DNA of 64,000 nt from an uncultured Caryophanales bacterium (GTDB lineage: Bacteria; Bacillota_I; Bacilli_A; RF39; UBA660). Every line of letters begins with the position of its first letter. Within the stretch, counting starts at the first letter, position 1. The notes under the pieces are model-generated. The model was not told where the DNA came from and did not search any database. It was given only the letters and a program-made list of their open reading frames with translations. Positions 19,636 to 29,658 of the stretch are shown here, piece by piece. The DNA lies in assembly GCA_946628005.1 (NCBI GenBank), contig CAMOWA010000001.1, positions 119,549-183,548 on the forward strand, given 5' to 3'. A program made the position numbers and the translations under genes.

Positions 19636-20685
19636 TTAATCAGCAATATATGTATAGCATCCTTCAAATCTATCTTGAATTTCTTCATCAAAACTTGTTA
19701 TCTTTTGAGATGTGTAACTGCCACAATTATTGTCACATTGTTTGTGAGTTGGGAAACCAATATAATTAATAGCAAATTTTTTGTCTGAATAATTTATAGG
19801 AAGATGCTCATTGGTATCATATAGATGTACTTGGAATTCTGTATTTTGTTCACTATTTAGATATTCACGCCAAGTTGTTCCTTTTTCAAATGAGAAGTAT
19901 TGAGCTTTTAAACCTTCTGAATCATCTTTTATATTATAATAGCAAAATTCTGGAATAGGATCAACAATAACCTTACCACTCATATTGAATGAGATGTTAG
20001 ATAAAGCAAAAGTAGATACTGTAAAAATCATAGATAAGATAATAAATAGTAATACATTATTTACACTCTTATTTTTTCTGAATGCAATTAAGATTACTGT
20101 AACAGCTATAATACTAACTACTACTACTAATAATAATAGTAAATAATTATTATTTGTTCCTGGATTATTCTTTGTAGAACTAACTTCTGTTGAATTATCG
20201 CTAGAAACTAAAGCAAAGTTTACGTCAAAATTTTCTTCATATTTTCCATCAGTTAAGGATTCTTTTTCAATTCGATTACTATAAGCAATAGTCAAGATAC
20301 AAGTGTTTGTCTGATTGGCTTTAACTGTATATAAAGATTCATTTTCACATAAAAGTCCAAAACTGATTATATCATTTTTTCCTTTTACAGAAATACCTGG
20401 ACTCATATTTTCTTCTTTTTGTTTTTCTAACCATTTTTCAAACGTATAGTCAACATTTGTATTATTCTTAAATGTTATATCGTATTGAACAAAACTTGAA
20501 GGAGTTGTAAACTTTCCTTCCCCAAAATTTATAGTCAATCCATTAATCTTCGGATTTTCAAAGCCTTCTACAGTTTCACTTTTTTGTTTTAGTTTTATGT
20601 CAGAAACAATAACCTCATCACTTGCATTTACATAAAATGGTAATAACATCAAGCAAAATATAATACTGATAATAATTTTTTTCAT
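19636..20685 (-). CDS. Exported two-TM protein with internal NPGTN motif and C-terminal Cys-containing ectodomain
   Basis: Signal peptide MKKIIISIIFCLMLLPFYVNA; same layout as 61049..62224. Confidence 0.65.
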   Translation of the reverse strand: MKKIIISIIFCLMLLPFYVNASDEVIVSDIKLKQKSETVEGFENPKINGLTINFGEGKFTTPSSFVQYDITFKNNTNVDYTFEKWLEKQKEENMSPGISVKGKNDIISFGLLCENESLYTVKANQTNTCILTIAYSNRIEKESLTDGKYEENFDVNFALVSSDNSTEVSSTKNNPGTNNNYLLLLLVVVVSIIAVTVILIAFRKNKSVNNVLLFIILSMIFTVSTFALSNISFNMSGKVIVDPIPEFCYYNIKDDSEGLKAQYFSFEKGTTWREYLNSEQNTEFQVHLYDTNEHLPINYSDKKFAINYIGFPTHKQCDNNCGSYTSQKITSFDEEIQDRFEGCYTYIAD

Positions 20686-20830
20686 ATTTAATACCTCCGT
20701 TGTAATGATATCATATTTCGGACTAGAAAAAAAGCAAATTACATATAATAATCGTTTGTTTACATTGTATTTTACAAAAAATAGCATTATTTTATATAAC
20801 TATTTCTATATGACTTTTAATAACTTTATT

Positions 20831-20872
20831 AAAAAAAACATAGATTTTTCAATCTATGTTTCTTAAAGATTA
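20831..20872 (-). terminator. Intrinsic terminator ending large candidate ncRNA
   Basis: AAACATAGATTGAAAAATCTATGTTTTTTTT on minus strand. Confidence 0.8.
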
Positions 20873-21258
20873 AAGCTCATGACTTCTTTAATCTGGTTTG
20901 TCGAAGAAAAATATCTAACTAGCTATATTAAATATCTCCTTCCTAAGTTTCCTTCTTAGGCTACAATATTGTAATTATCAATAGTATTTAAAGCTCACTA
21001 TGTTCTTTCTTATTTATTAGTAATTCTTAATTTTCCAATAAATGGCTAGATATTACTTAAAAAAGATACATAATCTTTTATAATGTTGACCCCTTATTTT
21101 GGAAAAGATTTTTCTTTTTCAAACATTAAACTCTTATTTTAAGAATTATTTTTTTCTTAAACATTTAGCTTTATAAGCTATTATCTTAGTAAATCTTATT
21201 TTTCTAAGCATTGAGTTTTTACTTTTATTATATTATTAATATAATAAAATATTAGGGT

Positions 21259-21299
21259 TTTATTTTTATAGATACATAATCTATAAAACATTTATCTAT
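21259..21299 (-). repeat. 41-bp direct repeat, copy 1
   Basis: tttatttttatagatacataatctataaaacatttatctat; one mismatch to 21484..21524. Confidence 0.9.
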
Positions 21300-21483
21300 C
21301 TGCCCTGAAAGATTATCTTCGATATTACTTTAATAAGATACATAATCTTATTAAATATTGGCTAATAATTTTAATACTATACTATATTATATTATATTAA
21401 CTTATAGATTTAATCTAATACTTAGTAATTCTTAATTTTCTAAGTAATCATTAATAATTATATAATATTATAAAATTAAAAGC

Positions 21484-21524
21484 TTTATTTTTATAGATAC
21501 GTAATCTATAAAACATTTATCTAT
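21484..21524 (-). repeat. 41-bp direct repeat, copy 2
   Basis: tttatttttatagatacgtaatctataaaacatttatctat; one mismatch (A/G in the hairpin loop). Confidence 0.9.
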
Positions 21525-21589
21525 TTTCAACAGTGAATGTATCATTATTGGATTATCCAACAATACTTCTCTTTACTATTGATAGATTA

Positions 21590-21618
21590 ATTATAATTTA
21601 TTATTTTTGTATTGTCTA
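21590..21618 (-). promoter_or_regulatory. Sigma-A promoter for large candidate ncRNA
   Basis: TAGACA N17 TATAAT on minus strand. Confidence 0.6.
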
Positions 21619-21654
21619 GGTGTTTTTGTTATTTTTTTTGTACTTTACATTTGT

Positions 21655-23721
21655 TTACATATCATTTCCGGGAACAATGTATTTTTGTGTAGGTTGATTA
21701 GTTATATTATTTTGTTGAGCAACTCCTGCAGAAACCATTGGAGTTACTTGAAAATTTTGTGGTTCAGTATTTTGACTAGGTATTTGAGAAACTAAGTTTT
21801 GTTGAGGATTCATTATGTTCTGATTAGAACCTAAAACCTGTACATTTTGACTGCCAACTGGTTGCATTGGTCTTACTTCTTGATATATATTTTGTGGACT
21901 TACATTATTTTGAGGTTGTTGGTAGCTTGTATTGTTCATTTCTTTTTTTGGCTCTTGATACCACACTTTTTCTAAATCAACATTATTTGATAATGGTCTT
22001 GGATCTGGTAAGTCTACATACATGATTGTTGGAACTTTAAAAGCAGATCCAAACGCTATACAATTTCCTGGCTTTAAATTTTTTAACTGTAAAACTACTT
22101 CTGAAGATATATTAGGTACCATTTCTTTTATATAGGCTAGATCGACTGGGTGGATTGTTCTTAATATTAAAAAGTTGGCACATTGTGAAATGCAGGTATC
22201 AGATAGTTCACTTGGTCTTTGTGTAATTAATGCTAAAAATACTCCATATTTTCTTCCTTCTTTTGAAATTCGCTCAAATATGTTGTAACCTAGTAATTCA
22301 ATATCTTTATCATGTTGTACATAACGATGGGCTTCTTCTATTATTATGTGAAATGCCCTACTTCCTCTTGGCTTGGTTGTACTTGCTTTAGTAAATAACA
22401 TTCTAGATAAAATTTTTGTTATTACTTTAGCAATTCTATCATCTATGTAATTAATATTAAAATTTACTATTTGAACTTTATTATTATTTTGGTCAACTAG
22501 TAATGATTCAATAAATTCATCTTTTGTTATATATTTTGGATAAGAAAAATAATGTCTATTATCTCCTGTTGCTAAGGTATGAAGTCTTACGCTCATAACA
22601 TTTGCCGTATCAAATACTCTATCACTTTTTAGGATTCCTTCACTAATTAAGGCAAATTCCATGGCTGATTCTAAATCATTTAGTGAATAGAATCTATTTA
22701 ATTCTTCTTCCGGGATATCTATTGTATCTTCAATTATATAACCTCTAACAAATTCTACAACTAATTCCATTTCTTGCATTTTCTTTGTTTTATCTACATA
22801 TAGGCATTGTTTAAATGTTCTGGTATATCCTGGTTGTACAATTAAGCTATCTAAATTTAGTGTAGGAGTGTTAAATTTTGTTAAAACTCCTATTACTTGG
22901 TCTCTTATTTTTGTAGATTCATTTCCACTTAGTAAGATATCTTGTAGAGCTCTTGCTATTATATCATTTTTTCTTTTAATTACGTTTTCACTATTTCCAG
23001 TTAATATTGGAACTAATTTTAATGTTTTTTCGATGATAGGTAATTGTGTTGGAGAAGTAGCATCTAATAATAATGCTAAATCATCTACATCTAATAACCA
23101 TATTGGGATTCTTAGTATTTCAGTATCTGGATCAATTATATTTGTTGTATAGGTTTTATAATTTAGAGCTTGATTTTTGTCATGAAGTTTTTCAAAGGCA
23201 TGGGTATATTCTCCGTAAGCATCAAAAAAGAATAATGCTGAATTATATGGTGGAGTTGGTCCACTAGTAAATAGTTTTTGAAGAATGGATGCAGTAGTAC
23301 AACTTTTCCCTGCACCTGAATTTCCTAAAATTGAAAAATGGCTATTAAAAAATTCATTAATATCTACATTAATTTTGTATCCTTCATACACATTGCTAGT
23401 CCCAAAATTAGTAAATCCTAATTTTATTTCTTGTTTTCCATATAATAATTCTAACTCTTCCTCTTTTATCAGACGTACTATTGATTTAAATGCTGGTTTT
23501 ACACTAGATCCTGGAGTAAAGGAATTGTTATTTATCTCTCCAACAATATTGGCTACCATTTTCTGTTGATTTACATTTGCAATTTCCGCAACTACTTTTC
23601 TTGATGTCCCATCTTCAAAAATGAGATGTAAATTTACTAAATTTGGTTGTTCATTAATATTAATATTTAATTTAATTGTTACACTATTATCAATTATTTC
23701 TTCAATTGTTCCTAGCATCAT
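21655..23721 (-). CDS. HerA-like ATPase (DUF87) with Q/N-rich C-terminal tail
   Basis: ILGNSGAGKSCTTASIL Walker A, IIEEAHRYV Walker B, SKEGRKYGVFLALITQRPSEL; start reset to 23721 after AGAGGGTGAA. Confidence 0.85.
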   Translation of the reverse strand: MMLGTIEEIIDNSVTIKLNININEQPNLVNLHLIFEDGTSRKVVAEIANVNQQKMVANIVGEINNNSFTPGSSVKPAFKSIVRLIKEEELELLYGKQEIKLGFTNFGTSNVYEGYKINVDINEFFNSHFSILGNSGAGKSCTTASILQKLFTSGPTPPYNSALFFFDAYGEYTHAFEKLHDKNQALNYKTYTTNIIDPDTEILRIPIWLLDVDDLALLLDATSPTQLPIIEKTLKLVPILTGNSENVIKRKNDIIARALQDILLSGNESTKIRDQVIGVLTKFNTPTLNLDSLIVQPGYTRTFKQCLYVDKTKKMQEMELVVEFVRGYIIEDTIDIPEEELNRFYSLNDLESAMEFALISEGILKSDRVFDTANVMSVRLHTLATGDNRHYFSYPKYITKDEFIESLLVDQNNNKVQIVNFNINYIDDRIAKVITKILSRMLFTKASTTKPRGSRAFHIIIEEAHRYVQHDKDIELLGYNIFERISKEGRKYGVFLALITQRPSELSDTCISQCANFLILRTIHPVDLAYIKEMVPNISSEVVLQLKNLKPGNCIAFGSAFKVPTIMYVDLPDPRPLSNNVDLEKVWYQEPKKEMNNTSYQQPQNNVSPQNIYQEVRPMQPVGSQNVQVLGSNQNIMNPQQNLVSQIPSQNTEPQNFQVTPMVSAGVAQQNNITNQPTQKYIVPGNDM

Positions 23722-23855
23722 TTCACCCTCTATTCTTTTTAAGTATAACATAACCATTTTTATTTTAAAAGAAGAATTCATTTTAATTTCCTTTTAAATT
23801 TTTTCATGATATAATTGTATAAGATAATATATATTAAAGATGGGTTGGTAATATA

Positions 23856-26800
23856 ATGAAGTTGTTTTTAGTAGATGATTATAAAATATATACATATTCT
23901 TTGCCAAATAAAATTGAAGATGCATTTATCATTAATTATGTACATTATACTGGTAAAGAAGAAACTCTTACTTTTATTGCAAAAAATAATAAATGGCTTA
24001 TCAAAAGTTCTTCAGAAATTCAATATAAAAATGGTGTTAAAAATATTGATGAGGATTATCTGCAAGATAATTCTATTTATACTATTCAATTTAGTGATTT
24101 AACAGATTCTGTTACTCTATATTGTTTTAATTCTCATCAAGAGTATTATGATTTTGAAATTAATGGGAATAAGAGTGAAATATTAATTGGGAAAAATGGT
24201 CCGTATGATATTTTATATGATAATCCTGTTTTATCTGCTTTAGAGTTTAAAATCTTTCGTCATAATAATACATGGTTTTTAGAAGATAATGGTCTTGAAC
24301 AAACAAAATTATATTTAAATAGTCAAAGAATTCGTAAATCTATTTTACATTTAGGAGATATTATTTTTAGTAATGGATTGAAAATTATTTGGATGGAGTC
24401 TTTTATTAAATTTAATAATCCAGCAGGAAAGGTTAAAACGTCCCTTTCTCCATATGTGATTTATAAAGATAAAAATACTAGTGGTGAAAATATATTTACT
24501 CCTGTTAAAGATACAGAAAGATCTATTGTTTTATTTAATGATAACCAAGTTTTCTTTCATACACCAAGAATGAAAGAAGTAATCGAGGAAAAGAAGGTTG
24601 ATATAGAGCGCCCTCCACAAGTAATAGAAGGTGAAAAAATGCCTGCTATATTAAGTGTAGGTACTACTGCCGTAATGGGTTTTTCATCCTTGTTTACAGG
24701 ATTTTCTGCAGTTATAAAAGTCAGTTCTGGTGAAGCTCCTCTTGTACAAGTTCTTCCTGAAATTGTACTTTGTATAACAATGGTTCTTGGATCTATTGTT
24801 CTTCCAATACTAGTTGATAGATATATGAAATCTTTTAGTAAAAAGAAAGAAGAAAATAGAAAAAAAACCTATAGAGAATATTTAAATTCAATTGTTGAAG
24901 ACTTAAAACAAGAAGTTATAAATGAAGAAAAAATTCTTCGTAATACTTATTTTGATTCTGAACAAATAAAAAATTTTATTATTGATAAGTCAAATAAAAT
25001 ATGGAGTCGTGAGATTACAGATAGTGATTTTTTAAGTATTCGTTTAGGGATTGGTAATAAAAAATCTGCTATTGACTTAAGTATTTCTAAAATGGCTTAT
25101 GATATTGAAAAAGATATTTTAAATGTGGAAGCTCAAAAATTATCTCAACAACAATGGATACTTAATCAAGTACCAATTTCAGTATCTTTAATTGAAAATG
25201 ATGTATTGCCAATCATTATCTCTTATGATTATCCATATCGAAGACAATTTATTAATTTTCTTTTGTTACAGTTAATGACTTACTATAGTGGAAATGATCT
25301 AAAAATTGTTGTCTTTACAACAAAAAACAATCGTTCTCAGTGGGATTTTTTAAAATATCTTCCTCATTGTGCAAATGAAACTAGAAAATTTAGATTCTAT
25401 GCAGAAACTGAAGAAGAAGCAAAACAATTATCTAATTATTTAGAGAAAGTTTATAAAAAAAGATTGAGTTTATTAAAACAAAATGGTAATAATAGTGATT
25501 ATAATGAAATATATGATTCAGAAATTGATATTTCAAATTTAAATGAAGCATATAAAAGTTTTTCACCATATTATTTAATTATTACTGATAATTATGTTTC
25601 AGCGAAGAGATATGGAATACTGCAAAATATAATCAAGCATCCCACAAACATTGGTTTTTCTATGATGATGATTGAACCAACTATGCAAAATGTTCCTAGT
25701 AAATGCGATAATATTATCCAAATAACAAGTAATGCTGCTGGTATATTTAATAAAAATTTAAATGAGAATAATTCTCAAAATTCTTTTATTCCAGATTTAT
25801 TTTATGATGATATTTTTACTTTTTCTAATATAATTGGAAATATTCCTCTTGCTACTGAATCAACTATAGGAAAGCTTCCAAAAAGTCTTACTTTTTTGGA
25901 AATGTACAAAGTAGGAAAAATTGAACAACTTAATATCTTAAATCGTTGGACTAAAAATGATCCAACTATAAGCCTTTCTGCTCCAATTGGAGTTCATGAA
26001 GATGGAAAAATATTTGAGTTAGATTTACATGAAAAATTCCATGGACCTCATGGTCTTATCGCTGGATCTACTGGTTCTGGAAAATCAGAATTAATTATTA
26101 CATTTATTCTTTCTATGGCAATCAATTACCATCCTTATGAAGTTCAATTTGTCTTAATTGATTATAAAGGTGGAGGTCTTGCAGGAGCATTTGAAAATAA
26201 AGAGACTGGGATTTGTCTTCCACATTTAGCAGGTACTATTACAAACTTAGATGCCAGTGAAATGAATCGTACTTTAGTTTCTATAAATTCGGAACTTAGG
26301 AGACGTCAAAGAATGTTTAACGAAGCAAGAGATTCTTTAAATGAAAGTACTATTGATATATATAAGTATCAAAAATACTATCGAGAAGGAAAAGTAAAAA
26401 AACCTATGTCTCACCTATTTATTATTTCCGATGAATTTGCTGAGTTAAAGTCTCAGCAGCCAGATTTTATGGATGCCCTTGTGTCTACTGCTCGTATTGG
26501 TCGTAGTTTAGGTGTTCACTTAATTCTTGCTACGCAAAAACCTGCTGGCGTAGTTGATGATCAAATTTGGTCAAATTCTCGCTTTAAAATATGCTTAAAG
26601 GTTGCTACTTCTGAAGATTCTCGTGAGTTATTAAGAAGACCTGAAGCTGCTGAAATTAAAGAAACTGGTCGTTTCTACTTGCAAGTTGGTTTTAATGAAT
26701 TATTTGAATTGGGGCAATCTGCTTGGGCTGGTGCTAAGTATAACCCAACCGACTATGTTGTTAAAAATATTGATGACGATATTGAGTTTATTGATAATAA

Positions 26801-28484
26801 TGGTAATGTTATTAAATCTATAAATGATGAAAAAAAGGAAAATACAAAAAATTATGGTGAACAGCTAACGAATATAGTTCAAGCTCTATATAATCTTGCA
26901 AAAAGAGAAAATATAAAATTTCAATCCATGTGGTTACCTTCTCTTCCCTCTGAATTGTATATTGCTAATTTATTAAAAAAATATGATTATAAAGCTGAAC
27001 CATATTATATTAAACCATTAGTTGGAGAATATGATGATCCTGAAAAACAATTCCAAGGAGAATTCTCTATCGATTTCTCACAAAATGGTAATTTATTAAT
27101 ATATGGTTTAGCTGGTTCCGGAAAAGAAAACTTAATAATGACTATTTTGTATTCAATTTTTATGTTTCATTCTTCTGATGATGTAAATACATATATTATA
27201 GATTTTGGTGCAGAAGTGTTAAAGTCTTTCAAGGAGATGCCTCAAGTTGGAGATGTTGCCTTATCTGATGATAAAGATAAAGTAAAAAGTCTTTTAGTTA
27301 TGCTTGATCGAGAACAAGTAAGAAGGAAGGAACTATTTTCTGAATATGGTGGTTCTTACAATGATTATATTAAAAATAGTGGAAAAAAACTACCAACTAT
27401 CATTGTAGTATTAAATGGTTGGGAAGTTTTCGCTGAATCTTGTCCGACTTATGTTGATATAGTTGGGCATATTGTTCGAGAATCTGCAAAATATGGGATT
27501 ATATTTATTTCATCTATGGTTACGACAAATGGTATGATTGGTACTATGCAGCAAAGCTTTGCTAATAAAATTGCACTTCAATTAGCAGAGTCATTTGATT
27601 ATAAATTTTTATTAAATGCTAAAGATGGGTTAATTCCAAAAAAAGAGTTTTCTAGAGGTTTAAGTATCATAGGTGATGATGTTTTTGAATTTCAAGGTGC
27701 ATATATCTATATTAAGGAAAAAATCAATGATATTATAAAAGTAACTGCGGATTCTTTATCTAAAGTTCAGAAAAAGGCTCCACCTATTCCAATTATCCCA
27801 AATATTGTAACTGCTGATACTATGACTCCATATATCTCAGAATTGTCATCTGTGCCTATAGGTATTAATATAAGAGATGCTAAAGTGTTCACCATGAATT
27901 TTATTAAATATAAAATAACTCAAGTGGTTGGTAACTATATTATTACTGAAAAATGGTTTTTAAATGAGTTGATTCGTGTTCTTAGCCTTCTACAAGATAC
28001 AAAATTAAAAGTAATTGATTTTGCTGGTGCAATAGATGATCCTAGTGAAATTGATGATTATATGGGAGACGAATTTACTAATTCCATTAATAAAATTATT
28101 GAAAATGAAAAGATAGAGTCTAAGCATATGATTTATGTTATTATTGGTATTGGTAGAATCTATGATAAAGTTTTAGATGAAGGTATTGAAATGCTATTTA
28201 AAATATTTCGTTCAGTTGAATCTTTTAAAAAATCTAGTTTTATTATTATAGATAACTATTCAGCCTTTAGAAAAACTATTGAAGAATCTTGGTATAAAGA
28301 AAAAGTTAATAAAAACTGTGGTATTTGGGTTGGTTCTGATATTGATAAACAACTTGCAGTTACATGTAATGGGTTTTCAAAGGGTGAAATAAATGAAGAT
28401 TTTAATGGCATTGTATATGCTACATGTGATGATAAGAGTGTTGTCTTAAAAGGAATAGGTACTCTTCCAGAGGAGGAATTTTAA
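23856..28484 (+). CDS. essC: T7SS ATPase EssC (FHA-like N-terminus, TM pair, FtsK/SpoIIIE domains)
   Basis: GSTGSGKSELI, LIDYKGGGL, second GLAGSGKENLI, degenerate third domain. Confidence 0.92.
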   Translation: MKLFLVDDYKIYTYSLPNKIEDAFIINYVHYTGKEETLTFIAKNNKWLIKSSSEIQYKNGVKNIDEDYLQDNSIYTIQFSDLTDSVTLYCFNSHQEYYDFEINGNKSEILIGKNGPYDILYDNPVLSALEFKIFRHNNTWFLEDNGLEQTKLYLNSQRIRKSILHLGDIIFSNGLKIIWMESFIKFNNPAGKVKTSLSPYVIYKDKNTSGENIFTPVKDTERSIVLFNDNQVFFHTPRMKEVIEEKKVDIERPPQVIEGEKMPAILSVGTTAVMGFSSLFTGFSAVIKVSSGEAPLVQVLPEIVLCITMVLGSIVLPILVDRYMKSFSKKKEENRKKTYREYLNSIVEDLKQEVINEEKILRNTYFDSEQIKNFIIDKSNKIWSREITDSDFLSIRLGIGNKKSAIDLSISKMAYDIEKDILNVEAQKLSQQQWILNQVPISVSLIENDVLPIIISYDYPYRRQFINFLLLQLMTYYSGNDLKIVVFTTKNNRSQWDFLKYLPHCANETRKFRFYAETEEEAKQLSNYLEKVYKKRLSLLKQNGNNSDYNEIYDSEIDISNLNEAYKSFSPYYLIITDNYVSAKRYGILQNIIKHPTNIGFSMMMIEPTMQNVPSKCDNIIQITSNAAGIFNKNLNENNSQNSFIPDLFYDDIFTFSNIIGNIPLATESTIGKLPKSLTFLEMYKVGKIEQLNILNRWTKNDPTISLSAPIGVHEDGKIFELDLHEKFHGPHGLIAGSTGSGKSELIITFILSMAINYHPYEVQFVLIDYKGGGLAGAFENKETGICLPHLAGTITNLDASEMNRTLVSINSELRRRQRMFNEARDSLNESTIDIYKYQKYYREGKVKKPMSHLFIISDEFAELKSQQPDFMDALVSTARIGRSLGVHLILATQKPAGVVDDQIWSNSRFKICLKVATSEDSRELLRRPEAAEIKETGRFYLQVGFNELFELGQSAWAGAKYNPTDYVVKNIDDDIEFIDNNGNVIKSINDEKKENTKNYGEQLTNIVQALYNLAKRENIKFQSMWLPSLPSELYIANLLKKYDYKAEPYYIKPLVGEYDDPEKQFQGEFSIDFSQNGNLLIYGLAGSGKENLIMTILYSIFMFHSSDDVNTYIIDFGAEVLKSFKEMPQVGDVALSDDKDKVKSLLVMLDREQVRRKELFSEYGGSYNDYIKNSGKKLPTIIVVLNGWEVFAESCPTYVDIVGHIVRESAKYGIIFISSMVTTNGMIGTMQQSFANKIALQLAESFDYKFLLNAKDGLIPKKEFSRGLSIIGDDVFEFQGAYIYIKEKINDIIKVTADSLSKVQKKAPPIPIIPNIVTADTMTPYISELSSVPIGINIRDAKVFTMNFIKYKITQVVGNYIITEKWFLNELIRVLSLLQDTKLKVIDFAGAIDDPSEIDDYMGDEFTNSINKIIENEKIESKHMIYVIIGIGRIYDKVLDEGIEMLFKIFRSVESFKKSSFIIIDNYSAFRKTIEESWYKEKVNKNCGIWVGSDIDKQLAVTCNGFSKGEINEDFNGIVYATCDDKSVVLKGIGTLPEEEF

Positions 28485-28745
28485 ATGAAAAATAAGGTAT
28501 TAGTTAATTTATTAGTTCCAGAAATTGATTTGCAGTATGATATCTATTTACCTATCAATAAAAAAATTGGCAATATTATCTGTTTATTAAATAAATCAAT
28601 TAATGAGTTAACAGATGGGGAATTAGTTCTTTCAAATTGCAATAAATTATATAATGCTTTTACAAAAGAATTGTATCCCTCTGATATATTGCTTGCTAAT
28701 ACAAGTATTCGTAATGGTACAAAATTAATATTATTATCAAGGTGA
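28485..28745 (+). CDS. YukD/EsaB ubiquitin-like protein
   Basis: 86 aa beta-grasp-like, start abuts the EssC stop. Confidence 0.75.
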   Translation: MKNKVLVNLLVPEIDLQYDIYLPINKKIGNIICLLNKSINELTDGELVLSNCNKLYNAFTKELYPSDILLANTSIRNGTKLILLSR

Positions 28746-28868
28746 TTATTAATGGCTCTCAGATGAGAGTCTTTTTGTTATCTTGTAATAGCTCTCAATA
28801 TTCTAAAAAAGAAGATATTTCTTATTAAAAGATATATCTTCTTTTTTAGTAATAATTAAATTTAAAAA

Positions 28869-29213
28869 TTAGCTTTTTAATTTTTTGATACTTGATGTAA
28901 TATCTGATATAGCTGTTGAATTTAAGTCATTCTTTTCATAGGCCATCTTTACTTGATCTAGACGATTTTTAAATGCACGTAATTTAGAAGTAAGTGAATT
29001 AGCATAACTATCACATGCTTGACATAATTTTTTTAATTCTGCACATTGATTTGTTCCTTTAATAGCAAGAGTTATGTTTTTTGCCGATACTGTTATTTTT
29101 GCAGCTTCTATTGCGTTTGCCCATTCATCAATTACTTCTTTCATGGCTGGTATTTTGTTTGTATTAATACCTCTTGCATCAACTACAGGACCTGATGTTG
29201 ACATTTTTTTCAC
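28869..29213 (-). CDS. WXG100-like/T7SS small helical protein
   Basis: 114 aa, two predicted helices, both proteins of the pair start M-STSG. Confidence 0.5.
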   Translation of the reverse strand: MKKMSTSGPVVDARGINTNKIPAMKEVIDEWANAIEAAKITVSAKNITLAIKGTNQCAELKKLCQACDSYANSLTSKLRAFKNRLDQVKMAYEKNDLNSTAISDITSSIKKLKS

Positions 29214-29219
29214 CTTCCT

Positions 29220-29534
29220 TTATTGAATATTTTTTGCTTGGAATGCATCAAATTGACGAGAATCATTTGACATAGCTTCGCTAAATTTAACTTTTAAATC
29301 ATTTATCTTTGCTTCTAGTTGTTTTCTTGTTTTTTCTATATCATTTAAAAAATCTATAGAGTCTGGACCATACCAATTAGCATTTATTGTTGCTTTAAAA
29401 TTGCCGTACTTATCACCATTTAATGTTTTTGTTAATTTGTTTAGTGAATCTGTAAAATCACTTACTAGTTTTGTGTGACCCGCATGACTTCGTGCATAAG
29501 TTGCTTTTTCAAAAAAATCACCACTGGTTGACAA
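29220..29534 (-). CDS. WXG100-like protein (WYG)
   Basis: 104 aa, NANWYGPDSIDFLNDIEKTRKQLEAK. Confidence 0.75.
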   Translation of the reverse strand: MSTSGDFFEKATYARSHAGHTKLVSDFTDSLNKLTKTLNGDKYGNFKATINANWYGPDSIDFLNDIEKTRKQLEAKINDLKVKFSEAMSNDSRQFDAFQAKNIQ

Positions 29535-29658
29535 TTAAGCTCACCTCCTATATTGTATTCTCATACTAAGAGTTTTATTCTCTTATAATTTTATTTTATC
29601 ATACGCAAAAATATCAGTCCATATTTTTTTACTTTTTTGCGATTAAATTGTGTAAAAT

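Larger units (their letters stand above)
20831..21583 (-). ncRNA. Candidate large modular structured ncRNA (about 750 nt)
   Basis: Minus-strand promoter TAGACA-17-TATAAT (21590-21618), strong terminator ACATAGATT-gaaa-AATCTATGT-T8, repeated hairpins, no ORF over 60 aa. Confidence 0.6.

Noticed and set aside
21061-21524. CRISPR-like array
   Set aside because: Repeats are palindromic hairpins with variable stems and irregular spacing; no unique spacers of uniform length and no cas genes
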